Assembly: GCF_945906775.1 (NCBI RefSeq)
Contig: NZ_CAMDRE010000001.1
Span: forward strand, 3,038,001 to 3,102,000
Direction of reading: 5' to 3'
DNA: 64,000 bases
Source: Citrobacter sp. Marseille-Q6884
GTDB lineage: Bacteria > Pseudomonadota > Gammaproteobacteria > Enterobacterales > Enterobacteriaceae
Shown here: positions 53,924 to 63,457 of the stretch, one piece after another
How the letters are laid out: each line of letters begins with the position of its first letter
Position numbering within the stretch: the first letter of the stretch is position 1
The notes under the pieces: model-generated
What the model saw: the letters and a program-made list of their open reading frames with translations, nothing else
Database searches by the model: none
What the model was told of the DNA's origin: nothing
Made by a program: the position numbers and the translations under genes

Positions 53924-55090
53924 TTGAAACGCCGTTTGTTTATTACTGCTTCCCTACTCGCGATGAGTCTTTCTTCCGCATTTGCGGCAGACACCCCAAG
54001 TTTTGCTCCCCAACCTCCCGCAATTGAAGCTGGTGCCTGGGTGCTTATGGATTACACCACGGGGCAAATTCTTACCGCAGGTAATGAACACCAGCAGCGT
54101 AATCCCGCCAGCCTGACCAAACTGATGACCGGCTATGTTGTCGATCGCGCTATCGACAGCCATCGCATCAGCCCGAGTGATATTGTGACTGTAGGGCGGG
54201 ATGCATGGGCAAAAGATAATCCGGTGTTTGTTGGCTCATCCTTGATGTTTTTAAAAGAAGGCGATCGCGTGTCTGTGCGTGATTTAAGCCGCGGTTTGAT
54301 TGTCGATTCGGGTAATGATGCCTGTGTCGCGCTGGCCGATTATATCGCCGGTGGGCAGGCTCAGTTTGTCACCATGATGAACAGCTATGTTCAAAAACTG
54401 AAACTGCAGGACACGCATTTTGAAACCGTACATGGGTTGGATGCGCCAGGCCAGCACAGTTCGGCCTATGACCTGGCCGTATTATCCCGGGCTATTATTC
54501 ACGGTGAGCCTGATTTTTATCATATGTACAGTGAGAAAAGTCTCACCTGGAACGGTATCACGCAACAAAACCGTAATGGATTGCTGTGGGATAAGACCAT
54601 GAACGTCGATGGATTGAAGACGGGACACACATCCGGCGCCGGATTTAACCTGATCGCTTCTGCCGTTGATGGACAGCGGCGATTGATTGCGGTTGTCATG
54701 GGGGCTGAGAGCGCAAAAGGGCGTGAAGAGCAGGCGCGTAAGCTGCTGATGTGGGGACAACAGAACTTCGATACGGTACAGGTGTTGAGTAGTGGGAAGC
54801 AAGTGGGCACCGAGCGGATCTGGTATGGCGACAAAGAACAAATCAGCCTGGGAACGGAACAAGATTTCTGGATGGCGCTCCCTAAAGCGGAAATCCCAAA
54901 TATTAAAGCCAAATACGTGCTCAATAAGAAAGAGCTGGTTGCCCCCATTGCCGCACATCAACGTGTGGGTGAGATAGAACTCTATGACAGAGATAAAATT
55001 GTTGCACACTGGCCACTGGTTACGCTGGAGTCGGTGGGTGAAGGCGGCGTCTTTTCGCGTCTGAGCGATTATTTTCACCATAAGGCGTAA
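53924..55090 (+). CDS. dacD: D-alanyl-D-alanine carboxypeptidase DacD (PBP6b)
   Basis: Periplasmic low-molecular-weight penicillin-binding protein trimming stem peptides. I chose TTG at 53924 because GAGG (53912-53915) is eight bases away and the product (388 residues, MKRRLFITASLL) then equals E. coli DacD; the ATG at 53918 is only two bases from that site. Signal peptide to about residue 21 (AFA). Active-site motifs: S63-L-T-K66, S129-G-N131 and K232-T-G234. The C-terminal amphipathic tail FSRLSDYFHHKA fits membrane association. Confidence 0.94.
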   Translation: MKRRLFITASLLAMSLSSAFAADTPSFAPQPPAIEAGAWVLMDYTTGQILTAGNEHQQRNPASLTKLMTGYVVDRAIDSHRISPSDIVTVGRDAWAKDNPVFVGSSLMFLKEGDRVSVRDLSRGLIVDSGNDACVALADYIAGGQAQFVTMMNSYVQKLKLQDTHFETVHGLDAPGQHSSAYDLAVLSRAIIHGEPDFYHMYSEKSLTWNGITQQNRNGLLWDKTMNVDGLKTGHTSGAGFNLIASAVDGQRRLIAVVMGAESAKGREEQARKLLMWGQQNFDTVQVLSSGKQVGTERIWYGDKEQISLGTEQDFWMALPKAEIPNIKAKYVLNKKELVAPIAAHQRVGEIELYDRDKIVAHWPLVTLESVGEGGVFSRLSDYFHHKA

Positions 55091-55179
55091 TGTTTCCTTA
55101 TTTCCCTGACTGGCAAGAGTGCGAATCTGCTCACATAATAATCACTATTTCCTTGTGGCCGTAATAGACAAAAATTACA

Positions 55180-55195
55180 CTGTATATAATTACAG
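55180..55195 (+). promoter_or_regulatory. LexA box upstream of sbmC
   Basis: CTGT-N8-ACAG, a perfect SOS-box core, 19 bases before the sbmC start and overlapping a TATAAT-like -10 sequence (55185-55190). sbmC is a known SOS gene. Confidence 0.9.
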
Positions 55196-55213
55196 TGTAA
55201 TTGCGGAGGTTAT

Positions 55214-55681
55214 ATGGAGTACGAGATCAAGCAGGTTGATAAACGCAGGATTGCCGGTTTTCACATGGTTGGGCCATGGGAAGAAACGGTAAAACAGGGC
55301 TTCGAGCAACTGGTGATGTGGGTCGATGGGAAGCAGATCGTGCCGCTGGAGTGGATTGCCGTCTACTATGACAATCCCGATGTTGTTCCGGCGGATAAAC
55401 TCCGTTGCGATACCGTGGTTTCCGTGCCTGAGAACTTTTTTATCCCGGAGAACAGTGAAGGGGTGATCCTGACAGAACTGGCCGGTGGTGAATATGCGGT
55501 TGCCGTTGCCCGCGTTGAGAATCATGACTTCGCGACACCATGGTATGCCTTTTTTAACAGTCTGTTGCAGGACGCAACGTACCAGATATCCGCCAAACCC
55601 TGTTTTGAAGTTTATATGAACAACGGTATGGAGGACGGTTACTGGGACATTGAGATGTACGTACCGGTGCAGTCGAAGTAA
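55214..55681 (+). CDS. sbmC: DNA gyrase inhibitor SbmC (GyrI)
   Basis: GyrI-family protein that dampens DNA gyrase and gives protection against microcin B17 and alkylating damage. 155 residues with the typical start YEIKQVDKRRIAGFHMVGPWE and the conserved ENSEGVILTELAGGEYAV. GGAGG precedes the ATG. Control by LexA is supported by the box just upstream. Confidence 0.95.
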   Translation: MEYEIKQVDKRRIAGFHMVGPWEETVKQGFEQLVMWVDGKQIVPLEWIAVYYDNPDVVPADKLRCDTVVSVPENFFIPENSEGVILTELAGGEYAVAVARVENHDFATPWYAFFNSLLQDATYQISAKPCFEVYMNNGMEDGYWDIEMYVPVQSK

Positions 55682-55788
55682 CTGTTTTTTGTGTAAATCA
55701 GGATGAAAGTCCTGTACATGACGGTGATGTTTTCACTGAAAAAGCAGGTACAATTCTGTTCTTTGCCATTCCCTGACGGAGTGCATGA

Positions 55789-56847
55789 GTGCGTGCAGAT
55801 AAGTCGCTGAGCCCGTTTGAAATTCGCTTGTATCGTCATTATCGCGTTGTGCATGGTATTCGCATCGCACTGGCGTTTCTTCTCACTTTCCTGCTGGTTC
55901 GCCTGCTGAACATCCCTGAAGGTACGTGGCCTCTGATCACGCTGGTCGTGATCATGGGGCCTATTTCATTTTGGGGAAACGTGGTTCCCCGCGCGCTTGA
56001 ACGCATTGGCGGGACGATCCTTGGCGCTGCGCTTGGGCTGGTGGCATTACGACTGGAACTGATTTCGCTTCCACTCATGTTGATATGGTGTGGGGTGGCG
56101 ATGTTTTTGTGCGGCTGGCTGGCATTAGGGAAGAAACCGTATCAGGCGCTGCTGATTGGTATTACGCTTGCTGTTGTGGTGGGGGCACCCGCTGGCGACA
56201 TGAATACGGCGTTATGGCGTGGTGGCGATGTTATTCTGGGGTCGCTACTAGCAATGTTGTTTACCGGGATCTGGCCGCAGCGTGCGTTTATACACTGGCG
56301 CATTCAACTGGCGCATTGCGTCACGGGATATAACCGTGTCTATCAGGCAGCATTGTCGCCGAACTTGCTCGAACAACCTCGACTGGATAAGCATTTACAG
56401 CAGTTGCTGAGTGAAGTTGTCAAAATGCGTGCGTTAATCATTCCTGCCAGTAAAGAAACTCACATCCAAAAATCGATATTTGAGGCTATTCAAACGGTGA
56501 ACCGCAATCTGGTTTGCATGCTTGAGCTGCAAATTAATGCGCTTTGGGCAACACGGACCAGCCATTTTGTGATACTGAATGCTCAAACGCTGCGTGAAAC
56601 CCAGCATCGAACCCAACAGGCGTTACTGACAATCACTCATGCGTTATATGAGGGCAATCCCCAGCCTGTGCTTGCCAATACGGAAAAACTCAATGACACC
56701 GTGGCTGAACTGCGCCAGCTCATTGATGAGCATAAAGGTGATAATGTGGCCGAAACGCCCATTCATAGCTACGTCTGGCTGAACATGGAAATGGCGCGAC
56801 AACTGGAGTTACTCTCTCATTTAATCTGCCGCGCATTGCGCAAATAA
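55789..56847 (+). CDS. yeeA: FUSC/aromatic-acid-exporter-like membrane protein YeeA
   Basis: Inner-membrane protein of unknown substrate. Starts with GTG at 55789 (MRADKSLSPFEI), giving 352 residues as in E. coli. The first 170 residues have five or six hydrophobic segments with the FUSC-type GPISFWGNVVPRALERIGGTILGAALG pattern; the rest is a cytoplasmic helical domain. Related families export aromatic acids. A G-poor ribosome site (GACGGAG) is 7-8 bases upstream. Confidence 0.9.
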   Translation: MRADKSLSPFEIRLYRHYRVVHGIRIALAFLLTFLLVRLLNIPEGTWPLITLVVIMGPISFWGNVVPRALERIGGTILGAALGLVALRLELISLPLMLIWCGVAMFLCGWLALGKKPYQALLIGITLAVVVGAPAGDMNTALWRGGDVILGSLLAMLFTGIWPQRAFIHWRIQLAHCVTGYNRVYQAALSPNLLEQPRLDKHLQQLLSEVVKMRALIIPASKETHIQKSIFEAIQTVNRNLVCMLELQINALWATRTSHFVILNAQTLRETQHRTQQALLTITHALYEGNPQPVLANTEKLNDTVAELRQLIDEHKGDNVAETPIHSYVWLNMEMARQLELLSHLICRALRK

Positions 56848-57085
56848 AGAGCAAGTGAGGGGATTGACTCTACTGCTGCTTCGATTCAGCAAAGATTAAG
56901 GGTATGATACTGAAAAAGGCTAAAACCATTGGTAACGACGATGGGTTTACCCTCGATAATTCAGGTTTCAACCATGCATTGTTCATGCATATGCAACTTG
57001 AAGTATAGCGGGCATGAAAGTAATGTTGACCCACTTTAGCCGTTGTTTAAACGAATCCGAATCTCACATTATCAGGGGTGTAAAA

Positions 57086-57421
57086 ATGGAAACTACCAAG
57101 CCTTCTTTCCAGGACGTGCTGGAATTTGTTCGTCTGTTCCGTCGTAAAAACAAACTGCAACGTGAAATCCAGGACGTTGAGAAAAAGATCCGCGACAACC
57201 AGAAACGTGTTCTGCTGCTGGACAACCTGAGCGACTACATCAAGCCGGGTATGAGCGTTGAAGCGATCCAGGGCATCATCGCCAGCATGAAAAGCGACTA
57301 TGAAGATCGTGTGGATGATTACATCATCAAAAACGCTGAGATCTCTAAAGAGCGTCGTGATATCTCTAAAAAGCTGAAAGCGATGGGCGAAGTGAAAAAC
57401 GGCGACGCGAAAGCAGAGTAA
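57086..57421 (+). CDS. yeeX: DUF496 protein YeeX
   Basis: Small cytoplasmic protein of unknown function, 111 residues from the ATG at 57086 (METTKPSFQDVLE) after AGGGGTG. Almost entirely charged helix with heptad-like pattern (RRKNKLQREIQDVEKKI), so a coiled coil is likely. High conservation and optimal codons suggest strong expression. An upstream in-frame extension from 57014 has no support. Confidence 0.92.
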   Translation: METTKPSFQDVLEFVRLFRRKNKLQREIQDVEKKIRDNQKRVLLLDNLSDYIKPGMSVEAIQGIIASMKSDYEDRVDDYIIKNAEISKERRDISKKLKAMGEVKNGDAKAE

Positions 57422-57436
57422 CGTTTTCTGTTTATA

Positions 57437-57461
57437 AGGGTCGTTGCAATGCAGCGACCCT
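57437..57461. terminator. Possible hairpin between yeeX and pduX
   Basis: A 7-base stem (57437-57443 with 57455-57461) with an 11-base loop between two convergent genes. No proper T-run; it overlaps the first base of the pduX stop. Confidence 0.35.
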
Positions 57462-58327
57462 CACTGTAATTCGACCCCGCCCGTTACCATCCGCAGCAAG
57501 TGCTGTTCCGGCCAGTGCCGGGTCAGTTTTTTCTCTGTCAGCATCCATTTGATGTACTCAACATCATGACGTTTTCTGTCCAGCATCAGGCCGACGACGC
57601 TACCGCTGTGCGCGACATTGACTCCGTATAAATCGCATTCCTCGACCAGCGCTAATAACGCGTCGAAATCGGGTTTTGGCAACAGTACCTGACTGGCGAT
57701 TGCGCTGAGCGTTGCCGCTTCTCCCATTCGGTAAGGGTTTTGACTACGACAGGCTTCCTGTACCTTTTCCCACGCCCGTTTGAGAGCGGGAGCACCTGCC
57801 TGTAATCCAGACTGGCGGGGAATACGGTGGTAGTCTGCAGTACGCAGCGTTTCCGGGCTTTCGAGTACCAGCAGGTCGAGTTGTGGCTGCGCTTCACAGG
57901 CAATTTGTGTGGAGGCATCGTTGTGATCAAAAAGGGTTAACTGGCGAAAAACGGTACTGTCGGTCGGTTCAAGCGAAACACACAGATGCGCCAGTGTCGA
58001 CTCATCTAATGGATGCCCCAGATGGTGCGCCGTCGCGACAGCCGTGGCGGCAATATCTGCTGTACTGCTGGCCATGCCTTTGGCGATAGGGATGGTTGAA
58101 TGGATATCGATTCGGATATCCTGGCTGACGTGCGCCGGGTATTGCCAGTGCTGCAACAACCGATCCACCATGGCTCGCGAAAGGGGGCGTTCGTCTGTCA
58201 ATGGTGAACCTGAACTGACCTCAACGGTGCTATACCATTCAACAGGGCAGGAGACCAGTTTCTCACTGCCCAGAATCCAGCCCTGGATAAGTTCTCCGCA
58301 TGATGCGGGACATTGCGCAACAGCCAC
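57461..58327 (-). CDS. pduX: L-threonine kinase PduX
   Basis: GHMP-family kinase that makes L-threonine-O-3-phosphate for the aminopropanol part of the cobalamin side chain; B12 is the cofactor of diol dehydratase. 288 residues from GTG at 58327 with AAGGTGA upstream. Motifs: QCPASCGELIQG at the start and the ATP loop PIAKGMASSTADIAA near 94-108. Thirteen open codons lie upstream without ATG, GTG or TTG, so the start is well fixed. Last gene of the pdu operon. Confidence 0.93.
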   Translation of the reverse strand: MAVAQCPASCGELIQGWILGSEKLVSCPVEWYSTVEVSSGSPLTDERPLSRAMVDRLLQHWQYPAHVSQDIRIDIHSTIPIAKGMASSTADIAATAVATAHHLGHPLDESTLAHLCVSLEPTDSTVFRQLTLFDHNDASTQIACEAQPQLDLLVLESPETLRTADYHRIPRQSGLQAGAPALKRAWEKVQEACRSQNPYRMGEAATLSAIASQVLLPKPDFDALLALVEECDLYGVNVAHSGSVVGLMLDRKRHDVEYIKWMLTEKKLTRHWPEQHLLRMVTGGVELQ

Positions 58328-58419
58328 GTCTTCACCTTTGTGATCAGCAATCCTCGGCGCATAGTGTCATGGCGATCGCGCTATTACCATGATTTGCCGC
58401 AATTTGCGGTGCGGCAATA

Positions 58420-59634
58420 TTAAGCAGGAACGCCCAATGTCACAGTTTCTGCTATTGCAATACGCATAACATCCTGGGCGATCATCAGCTCTTCGTTGGT
58501 ATTAATGACAGCCACTTTTACCATCGAATTTTCAGTCTGAATGAAGGTCGCATTGCGTTCATTTTTGGCCTCATCAACGGACAGTCCCAGGAAATTGAGG
58601 TTGTGACAAATGGCGGCTCTGGCGCGAGCCGAGTTTTCGCCGATTCCCCCGGTGAAAACCAGTGCATCCAGGCCGCCCATTTGCATAATGTAGCTGCCAA
58701 TGGTGGCTCGAATGCGTTCGGCAAACAGCGTGAGTGCCAATGCCGCCTGGTGGTTCCCCCTCTCAGCCGCCCGCTCCACATCACGGTAGTCCGGTGAAAT
58801 ACCGGAAACGCCCAATAAACCCGATTCGTTATTGAGTAACTGATTGAGCTGCTGCGGCGTTTTTCCTTCCCGCAGGGCAATCCATGGCAGGATAGAGGGA
58901 TCGATATCCCCGCTACGTGTCCCCATCATGACGCCTGACTGGGGGGTAAAGCCCATTGATGTGTTAACTGACTGCCCACCCTTGATAGCGCAGATGCTAC
59001 TACCATTACCAAGGTGGCAGCAGATAACGCGCAGAGCGCTGAGCGGAACGCCCAGTTTCTCCGCCAGCGCAGCGCTGACATATTTGTGGCTGGTGCCATG
59101 AAAACCGTATCGACGAATCCCCAGTTCAGCGTAGTAACGCCAGGGCAGAGGATAGATAAAAGCAGGTTCATCGAGCGTCTGATGAAAAGCCGTATCAAAA
59201 ACCGCGACGGCAGGGGTATTGGGCAAGAGCTGGCGAAAAACGGTAATCCCCAGTGCGTTAACCGGATTATGCAACGGTGCCAATTCAGCAAGACGCTCAA
59301 TTTCTGCCAGTGTTTCATGAGTTACTAAGGCGGAATCTTTAAACGACTCACCACCATGAGCGACGCGATGGCCTACGCCGTCAATGTCCTCCAAACTGTT
59401 GATGATGTTATGATCAATCAGTTTTGCCAGTAACAGGGTTACCGCTTCGCGATGATCGGCAACGGGCAGAATTTCCTGCCATTTTTCTGTGGGTGTTTTA
59501 AGGGTAACCTGTCCGTCAGGCATGCCGATGCGCTCAATCAACCCCTGGCATAGCATTTCACCCTGGGGCATAGCCAGTAGCTGGAACTTCAACGACGAGC
59601 TGCCTGCATTGATGGCCATTATCTTGTGAGACAT
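58420..59634 (-). CDS. pduW: Propionate kinase PduW
   Basis: Acetate/propionate kinase family (ASKHA fold): propionyl phosphate + ADP to propionate + ATP, the energy-yielding end of propanediol breakdown. 404 residues. AINAGSSSLKFQ (phosphate 1), GHRVAHGGE, FDTAFHQT and HLGNGSS...GGQSVNTSMGFTP are clear. Overlaps pduV by 16 bases. Confidence 0.95.
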   Translation of the reverse strand: MSHKIMAINAGSSSLKFQLLAMPQGEMLCQGLIERIGMPDGQVTLKTPTEKWQEILPVADHREAVTLLLAKLIDHNIINSLEDIDGVGHRVAHGGESFKDSALVTHETLAEIERLAELAPLHNPVNALGITVFRQLLPNTPAVAVFDTAFHQTLDEPAFIYPLPWRYYAELGIRRYGFHGTSHKYVSAALAEKLGVPLSALRVICCHLGNGSSICAIKGGQSVNTSMGFTPQSGVMMGTRSGDIDPSILPWIALREGKTPQQLNQLLNNESGLLGVSGISPDYRDVERAAERGNHQAALALTLFAERIRATIGSYIMQMGGLDALVFTGGIGENSARARAAICHNLNFLGLSVDEAKNERNATFIQTENSMVKVAVINTNEELMIAQDVMRIAIAETVTLGVPA

Positions 59635-60071
59635 GAGGATTCCTTTGCATTCAGAAAGATGAGCATCTCATCGACCCCGGTATTGTTCACCGCGCTGGTG
59701 ACAAATACTCTTTGTGCTCCAGCCTGTACCAACCAGCTTTCGATGAGAGTGATACGTTGTGGGTTGGCCAAATCGGCTTTGGTTACCAGTCCAATCACGG
59801 GCCTGTTCATGGGGCCAGTAAACCCGGGCGAAAAAGGTGACCACGGTGCGTCAGCATTGAGTACCAGAGCGATCATGTCTGCTTCGCATGCGCTGGTTAG
59901 CAGCGCGCTGTACAAACAACGGTTCTCAAGGTATTCACCCGGCGTGTCGATTGCTGCAGGAGACCAGACAATCGCCTGGGTTTTCTGATAATGCAGATCT
60001 TCTCCGCGCATGCATTGGGTGAGTGACGTTTTACCGCACTGGCTGGGGCCGATGAGCATGATGCGTTTCAT
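59619..60071 (-). CDS. pduV: Microcompartment-associated GTPase-like PduV
   Basis: Small P-loop protein (150 residues) of the EutP/PduV family with GPSQCGKTS (K14) at residues 8-16 and IDTPGEY as the G3 motif; VTKAD is the G4 motif. It is reported to bind the microcompartment through its N-terminus and to influence movement of the particles. Precise role unsettled. Five bases after pduU. Confidence 0.92.
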   Translation of the reverse strand: MKRIMLIGPSQCGKTSLTQCMRGEDLHYQKTQAIVWSPAAIDTPGEYLENRCLYSALLTSACEADMIALVLNADAPWSPFSPGFTGPMNRPVIGLVTKADLANPQRITLIESWLVQAGAQRVFVTSAVNNTGVDEMLIFLNAKESSCLTR

Positions 60072-60075
60072 AGGT

Positions 60076-60426
60076 TCATGTCCGTGTAATGGGGCAGGCG
60101 GTAAAACGCATCATCTCGCCCAGTGTCCGGGTAACCTGTTTAAGTGCGTATTCGACGGCCGAAACATCACCAGTGAGCACGACCGCTCCGGTAAAACGGT
60201 CGAGAAAGCCAATTTCAACCGCGCCGGATTTGGTGGCGATGTCACAAGCGATAATAGAGGCTTCGCTTGGCGTAATGGTCAAAATACCTATCGCTGAGAC
60301 TGAATCCTGCAATCCCAGTTTCTTGAATAAATCTTTACCAGGATTAGCGATAAGGTGCGCCAGCGTGACCTGCTTACCGGGCACATATTCCTGGATCATA
60401 CGATCCGTTGTTGGTTGTCTTTCCAT
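60076..60426 (-). CDS. pduU: Microcompartment shell protein PduU
   Basis: Minor BMC shell protein with a circularly permuted single BMC domain, forming hexamers with a small beta barrel on one face. 116 residues from the ATG at 60426 (MERQPTTDRM), which shares a base with the pduT TAA; the longer open frame lies within pduT. Conserved EASIIACDIATKSGAVEIGF. Confidence 0.95.
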   Translation of the reverse strand: MERQPTTDRMIQEYVPGKQVTLAHLIANPGKDLFKKLGLQDSVSAIGILTITPSEASIIACDIATKSGAVEIGFLDRFTGAVVLTGDVSAVEYALKQVTRTLGEMMRFTACPITRT

Positions 60427-60980
60427 TACCCTTCCACCATCTGTCGCCACATGCTCTCATGTGGACGCGGTATCACTGAGCGATAGACCAGCAGACCTTT
60501 TTCACCTGCACTGTCACTGGCTACTGACACGGCGTTATTGACATCAGAAACGTCGCCCGCGACGACCATGTAACATTTGCCACCAATACCAAATGCCATA
60601 TGTACCCGCACCAAAGTGACGTTCGATGCCTTCACTGCGCGATCGGCAGCGCAGATGCAGGCCGCGACACTCCATGTTTCGACAATCCCCACCGCCTGGC
60701 GTTTATCCACGCTGTTAAGACCGCTTATCGCCGGAAGTACGCTGTCATGAATATTGGCCAATACCAGACTATCGACGAGCATGTCGCCCGCAAGCGATGT
60801 CCCCGTGGCTATCGCCTGCTGCACTGCGCCGACATCCCCTCCGAGCATAAGCAGAAACTTTCCCGGGCAAATGGTCTTACTGACCAGCAAATTCACATTT
60901 GCGCTTTTGAGCATGGCATCACCGGCTTCCATCCCTTTGGCAATGCTGGTGAGTTCTAAAATCCCTATAGCCTGAGACAT
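60426..60980 (-). CDS. pduT: Microcompartment shell protein PduT with Fe-S site
   Basis: Trimeric tandem-BMC shell protein, 184 residues in two BMC domains (about 1-90 and 95-180). C38 in KTICPGKF is the ligand that, three per trimer, holds a 4Fe-4S cluster in the central pore. It is thought to pass electrons between PduS in the lumen and the cytoplasm. Confidence 0.95.
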   Translation of the reverse strand: MSQAIGILELTSIAKGMEAGDAMLKSANVNLLVSKTICPGKFLLMLGGDVGAVQQAIATGTSLAGDMLVDSLVLANIHDSVLPAISGLNSVDKRQAVGIVETWSVAACICAADRAVKASNVTLVRVHMAFGIGGKCYMVVAGDVSDVNNAVSVASDSAGEKGLLVYRSVIPRPHESMWRQMVEG

Positions 60981-60982
60981 GG

Positions 60983-62338
60983 TTAACCTCTTATTACCGT
61001 GATGGAGTGTTCAGTTATCGCGCTAACAATGCCGTCGATACTGGCGTGAACGGGAGCACCTAACGCGTCTGCCGGTACATCCGCAACGCATTGTCCGCGA
61101 ACGACACGCTCCCCTTTTTGCACACAGGGGATGGCGATGGCGCCAATATGCTGACGTAGCAGTAATGTCGTTGTATCAGTGGAATACGCTGTTTGTGCGA
61201 ATGGCGCGTCGTGGTACCAGTCACTGAGACCCAGCTTGGTAATGAGCCGTTTAACCGGTATGAGTCGGTACTTCGCCATTTCATCGGCCGGGTTGAGTGG
61301 ACCTTCATAACGTTGGTTTTTCGCCCGCAACTCCCGTTTGAGCATTCGGTTGATGCGCATAGGGGAGATCCCTACCGGACACGCGACGCTTTCGCAGACG
61401 TTGCATTCTGAGCAGGTAAGGGCGGTAAGCAGCAGTTGCGGCGTAGCGGTTTGCTGGTAATTAACCGCGCGTACCAGAAGATGTGGCGACAATTCATGGC
61501 CGATCAAATGCCTTGGACAGAGATCCGTACATAAGCGGCACTGCTCGCAAACGGTTTTGGCAACGGAAAGCACGGTACGTTCATCCTGCATCCGCCTCTG
61601 AATCAGCGCATGGGATTTCGGCAAAACCAACAGGCCACCGGTCGTTTTGCTGACCGGCGTATCCAGCGACGTGATCAGACCGCCCATCATAGGGCCGCCG
61701 TTGATAAAACCAGGGTCATCAACGGTGGCTCCCCCCGCCAGTTCCAGTACTTCGCGCAACGACATGCCGATGGGAACCGTCAGTGTTAATGGCCTGGCAA
61801 CCGCGCCGTTAACGGTCAGGGTGCGGCGCGTGACGGGATACTGCTGCTCTACGGCTCGAGCAATATTAAGCACGGTCTGGACGTTATTGACCACGACGCC
61901 AACACTGACTGGCAGCGCAGCAGGTGGAACCCGTCGCCCGGTCGCCATCCATATCGTCAGAACTTCATCCCCGGCTGGATAAACATCCGGCAAAATATGC
62001 AGCCTGATATCAGCAGGGAGAAGTGGGGTTAAAGCATCGATGGCCTGTCGATACTTTTCTTTCAGGGCAATAATGCCCGTACTGGCACCCGTGGCTTTCA
62101 TGGCATATTGCACACCGCGTACCAATCGGGCCGCTTGCAAGGCCATTAACTGCTGATCGACCTTCAGCATGGGCTCGCATTCCGCTGCATTCACCAGAAA
62201 GGTATCGACTTGGGCCTGTAATTTTACATACGCAGGAAAGCCAGCGCCTCCGGCTCCGACCACGCCCGCAGCACGGACGCGTTCACGTATCGTTTGCACA
62301 TCATAAAGCGTCGTTTCTGCCGACATGGCTGTATTCAT
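60983..62338 (-). CDS. pduS: Cobalamin reductase PduS
   Basis: Flavoprotein that reduces cob(III)alamin to regenerate active B12 inside the microcompartment. 451 residues, RnfC-like: the glycine-rich FMN/NADH site GVVGAGGAGFPAYV (residues 26-39), a SLBB domain near 170-220, and two 4Fe-4S motifs, CEQCRLCTDLCP and CSECNVCESVACP, in the second half. Two bases before pduT; overlaps pduQ by 4. Confidence 0.95.
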   Translation of the reverse strand: MNTAMSAETTLYDVQTIRERVRAAGVVGAGGAGFPAYVKLQAQVDTFLVNAAECEPMLKVDQQLMALQAARLVRGVQYAMKATGASTGIIALKEKYRQAIDALTPLLPADIRLHILPDVYPAGDEVLTIWMATGRRVPPAALPVSVGVVVNNVQTVLNIARAVEQQYPVTRRTLTVNGAVARPLTLTVPIGMSLREVLELAGGATVDDPGFINGGPMMGGLITSLDTPVSKTTGGLLVLPKSHALIQRRMQDERTVLSVAKTVCEQCRLCTDLCPRHLIGHELSPHLLVRAVNYQQTATPQLLLTALTCSECNVCESVACPVGISPMRINRMLKRELRAKNQRYEGPLNPADEMAKYRLIPVKRLITKLGLSDWYHDAPFAQTAYSTDTTTLLLRQHIGAIAIPCVQKGERVVRGQCVADVPADALGAPVHASIDGIVSAITEHSITVIRG

Positions 62339-63447
62339 AATAATTCCTCAAGCAGTTCCTGGAGGGCACTGGCGTTGGTTACGCGAGGGTTGGTTTGCAG
62401 CGTAACATCAGCCAGCGCGGCTTGAACCATCGACGGTATACGTTGTGACCAGCTTTGCTTTCCGTCTTTGAGCGCGTCAGTAAAAGAGGGGAGTTCACAC
62501 TGTTTTTTGAGTTGCTCAATCGCATGAATCAGCGCATTGAGTGCCGCTGTGTCGCTCGCATTATCCGGGCATAAGTGACACGCTTTTGTGAGTCGGGCGT
62601 ACCGTTTGGCTGCCCGTGGATCGCAAGCATTGAAACGAATGACAGAAGTCAGTATGAGCGCATTGGCCAGCCCATGGGGCAGATGAAACTGGCCGCCTAT
62701 CTGATGGGCTATCGCGTGGTTAATCCCAAGCCCAGCCTGGCTAAACGCCATCCCCGCAAGCGTTGACGCATTGTGCATTTTGCCCCGCGTCGCCAGGCAA
62801 TCCCCTTTCCTGACCGCGACGGGCAGATACTGGAAGACGATTTGCGCCGATTTTTCAGCTAGCGCGTCAGTGAAGTCGCTGGCTCTGGTGGAAACATAAG
62901 CCTCCAGCGCATGCGTCAGAACATCCATCCCGGTGTTCGCGGTGATGGCCGGAGGGACACTGATGACCAGCATCGGATCCAGAATTGCCATATCCGGGTA
63001 GAGGGCGTCATTAAATAATGGGTATTTAATGCCTTTATCGGGATCGCTAATCACACAGGCACTGGTGACTTCAGAGCCGGTTCCGCTGGTGGTGGGGATT
63101 GCCACACAGGTTTCGATTTCAATACCAAACTGGCGGCTGAACCAGACGATAGCTTTTGCTGCATCAAGCGCCGACCCACCGCCAAAGCCAATCACGACAT
63201 CCGGTCGCAGGGACTGCATTTGCGCAATCCCTTGTACTACCGTACTGATGGTTGGGTCGGGTGTGATATCGCTGAATATGCTGATGCGATTATCTGCAGG
63301 CAACGCGCTACGCAGTGTCTCAATTAGCGGGGAGCGCGCAAGAAAACCGTCGCAGATAATCCAGATATGCTTATTCGTGAAGCGCCTGAGCACATCCAGA
63401 CTTCCCTGGCCGCTGTACAATCGGGTTTGCAGTGAAAAGCTATTCAT
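62335..63447 (-). CDS. pduQ: 1-Propanol dehydrogenase PduQ
   Basis: Iron-dependent alcohol dehydrogenase (type III) reducing propionaldehyde to 1-propanol and recycling NAD+ within the microcompartment. 370 residues. NAD region GFGGGSALDAAKA (near 93-105), TTSGTGSEVT, and the iron ligands in GLGINHAIAHQIGGQFHLPHG. Ten bases after pduP. Confidence 0.95.
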   Translation of the reverse strand: MNSFSLQTRLYSGQGSLDVLRRFTNKHIWIICDGFLARSPLIETLRSALPADNRISIFSDITPDPTISTVVQGIAQMQSLRPDVVIGFGGGSALDAAKAIVWFSRQFGIEIETCVAIPTTSGTGSEVTSACVISDPDKGIKYPLFNDALYPDMAILDPMLVISVPPAITANTGMDVLTHALEAYVSTRASDFTDALAEKSAQIVFQYLPVAVRKGDCLATRGKMHNASTLAGMAFSQAGLGINHAIAHQIGGQFHLPHGLANALILTSVIRFNACDPRAAKRYARLTKACHLCPDNASDTAALNALIHAIEQLKKQCELPSFTDALKDGKQSWSQRIPSMVQAALADVTLQTNPRVTNASALQELLEELL

Positions 63448-63457
63448 GACAGCCTCA

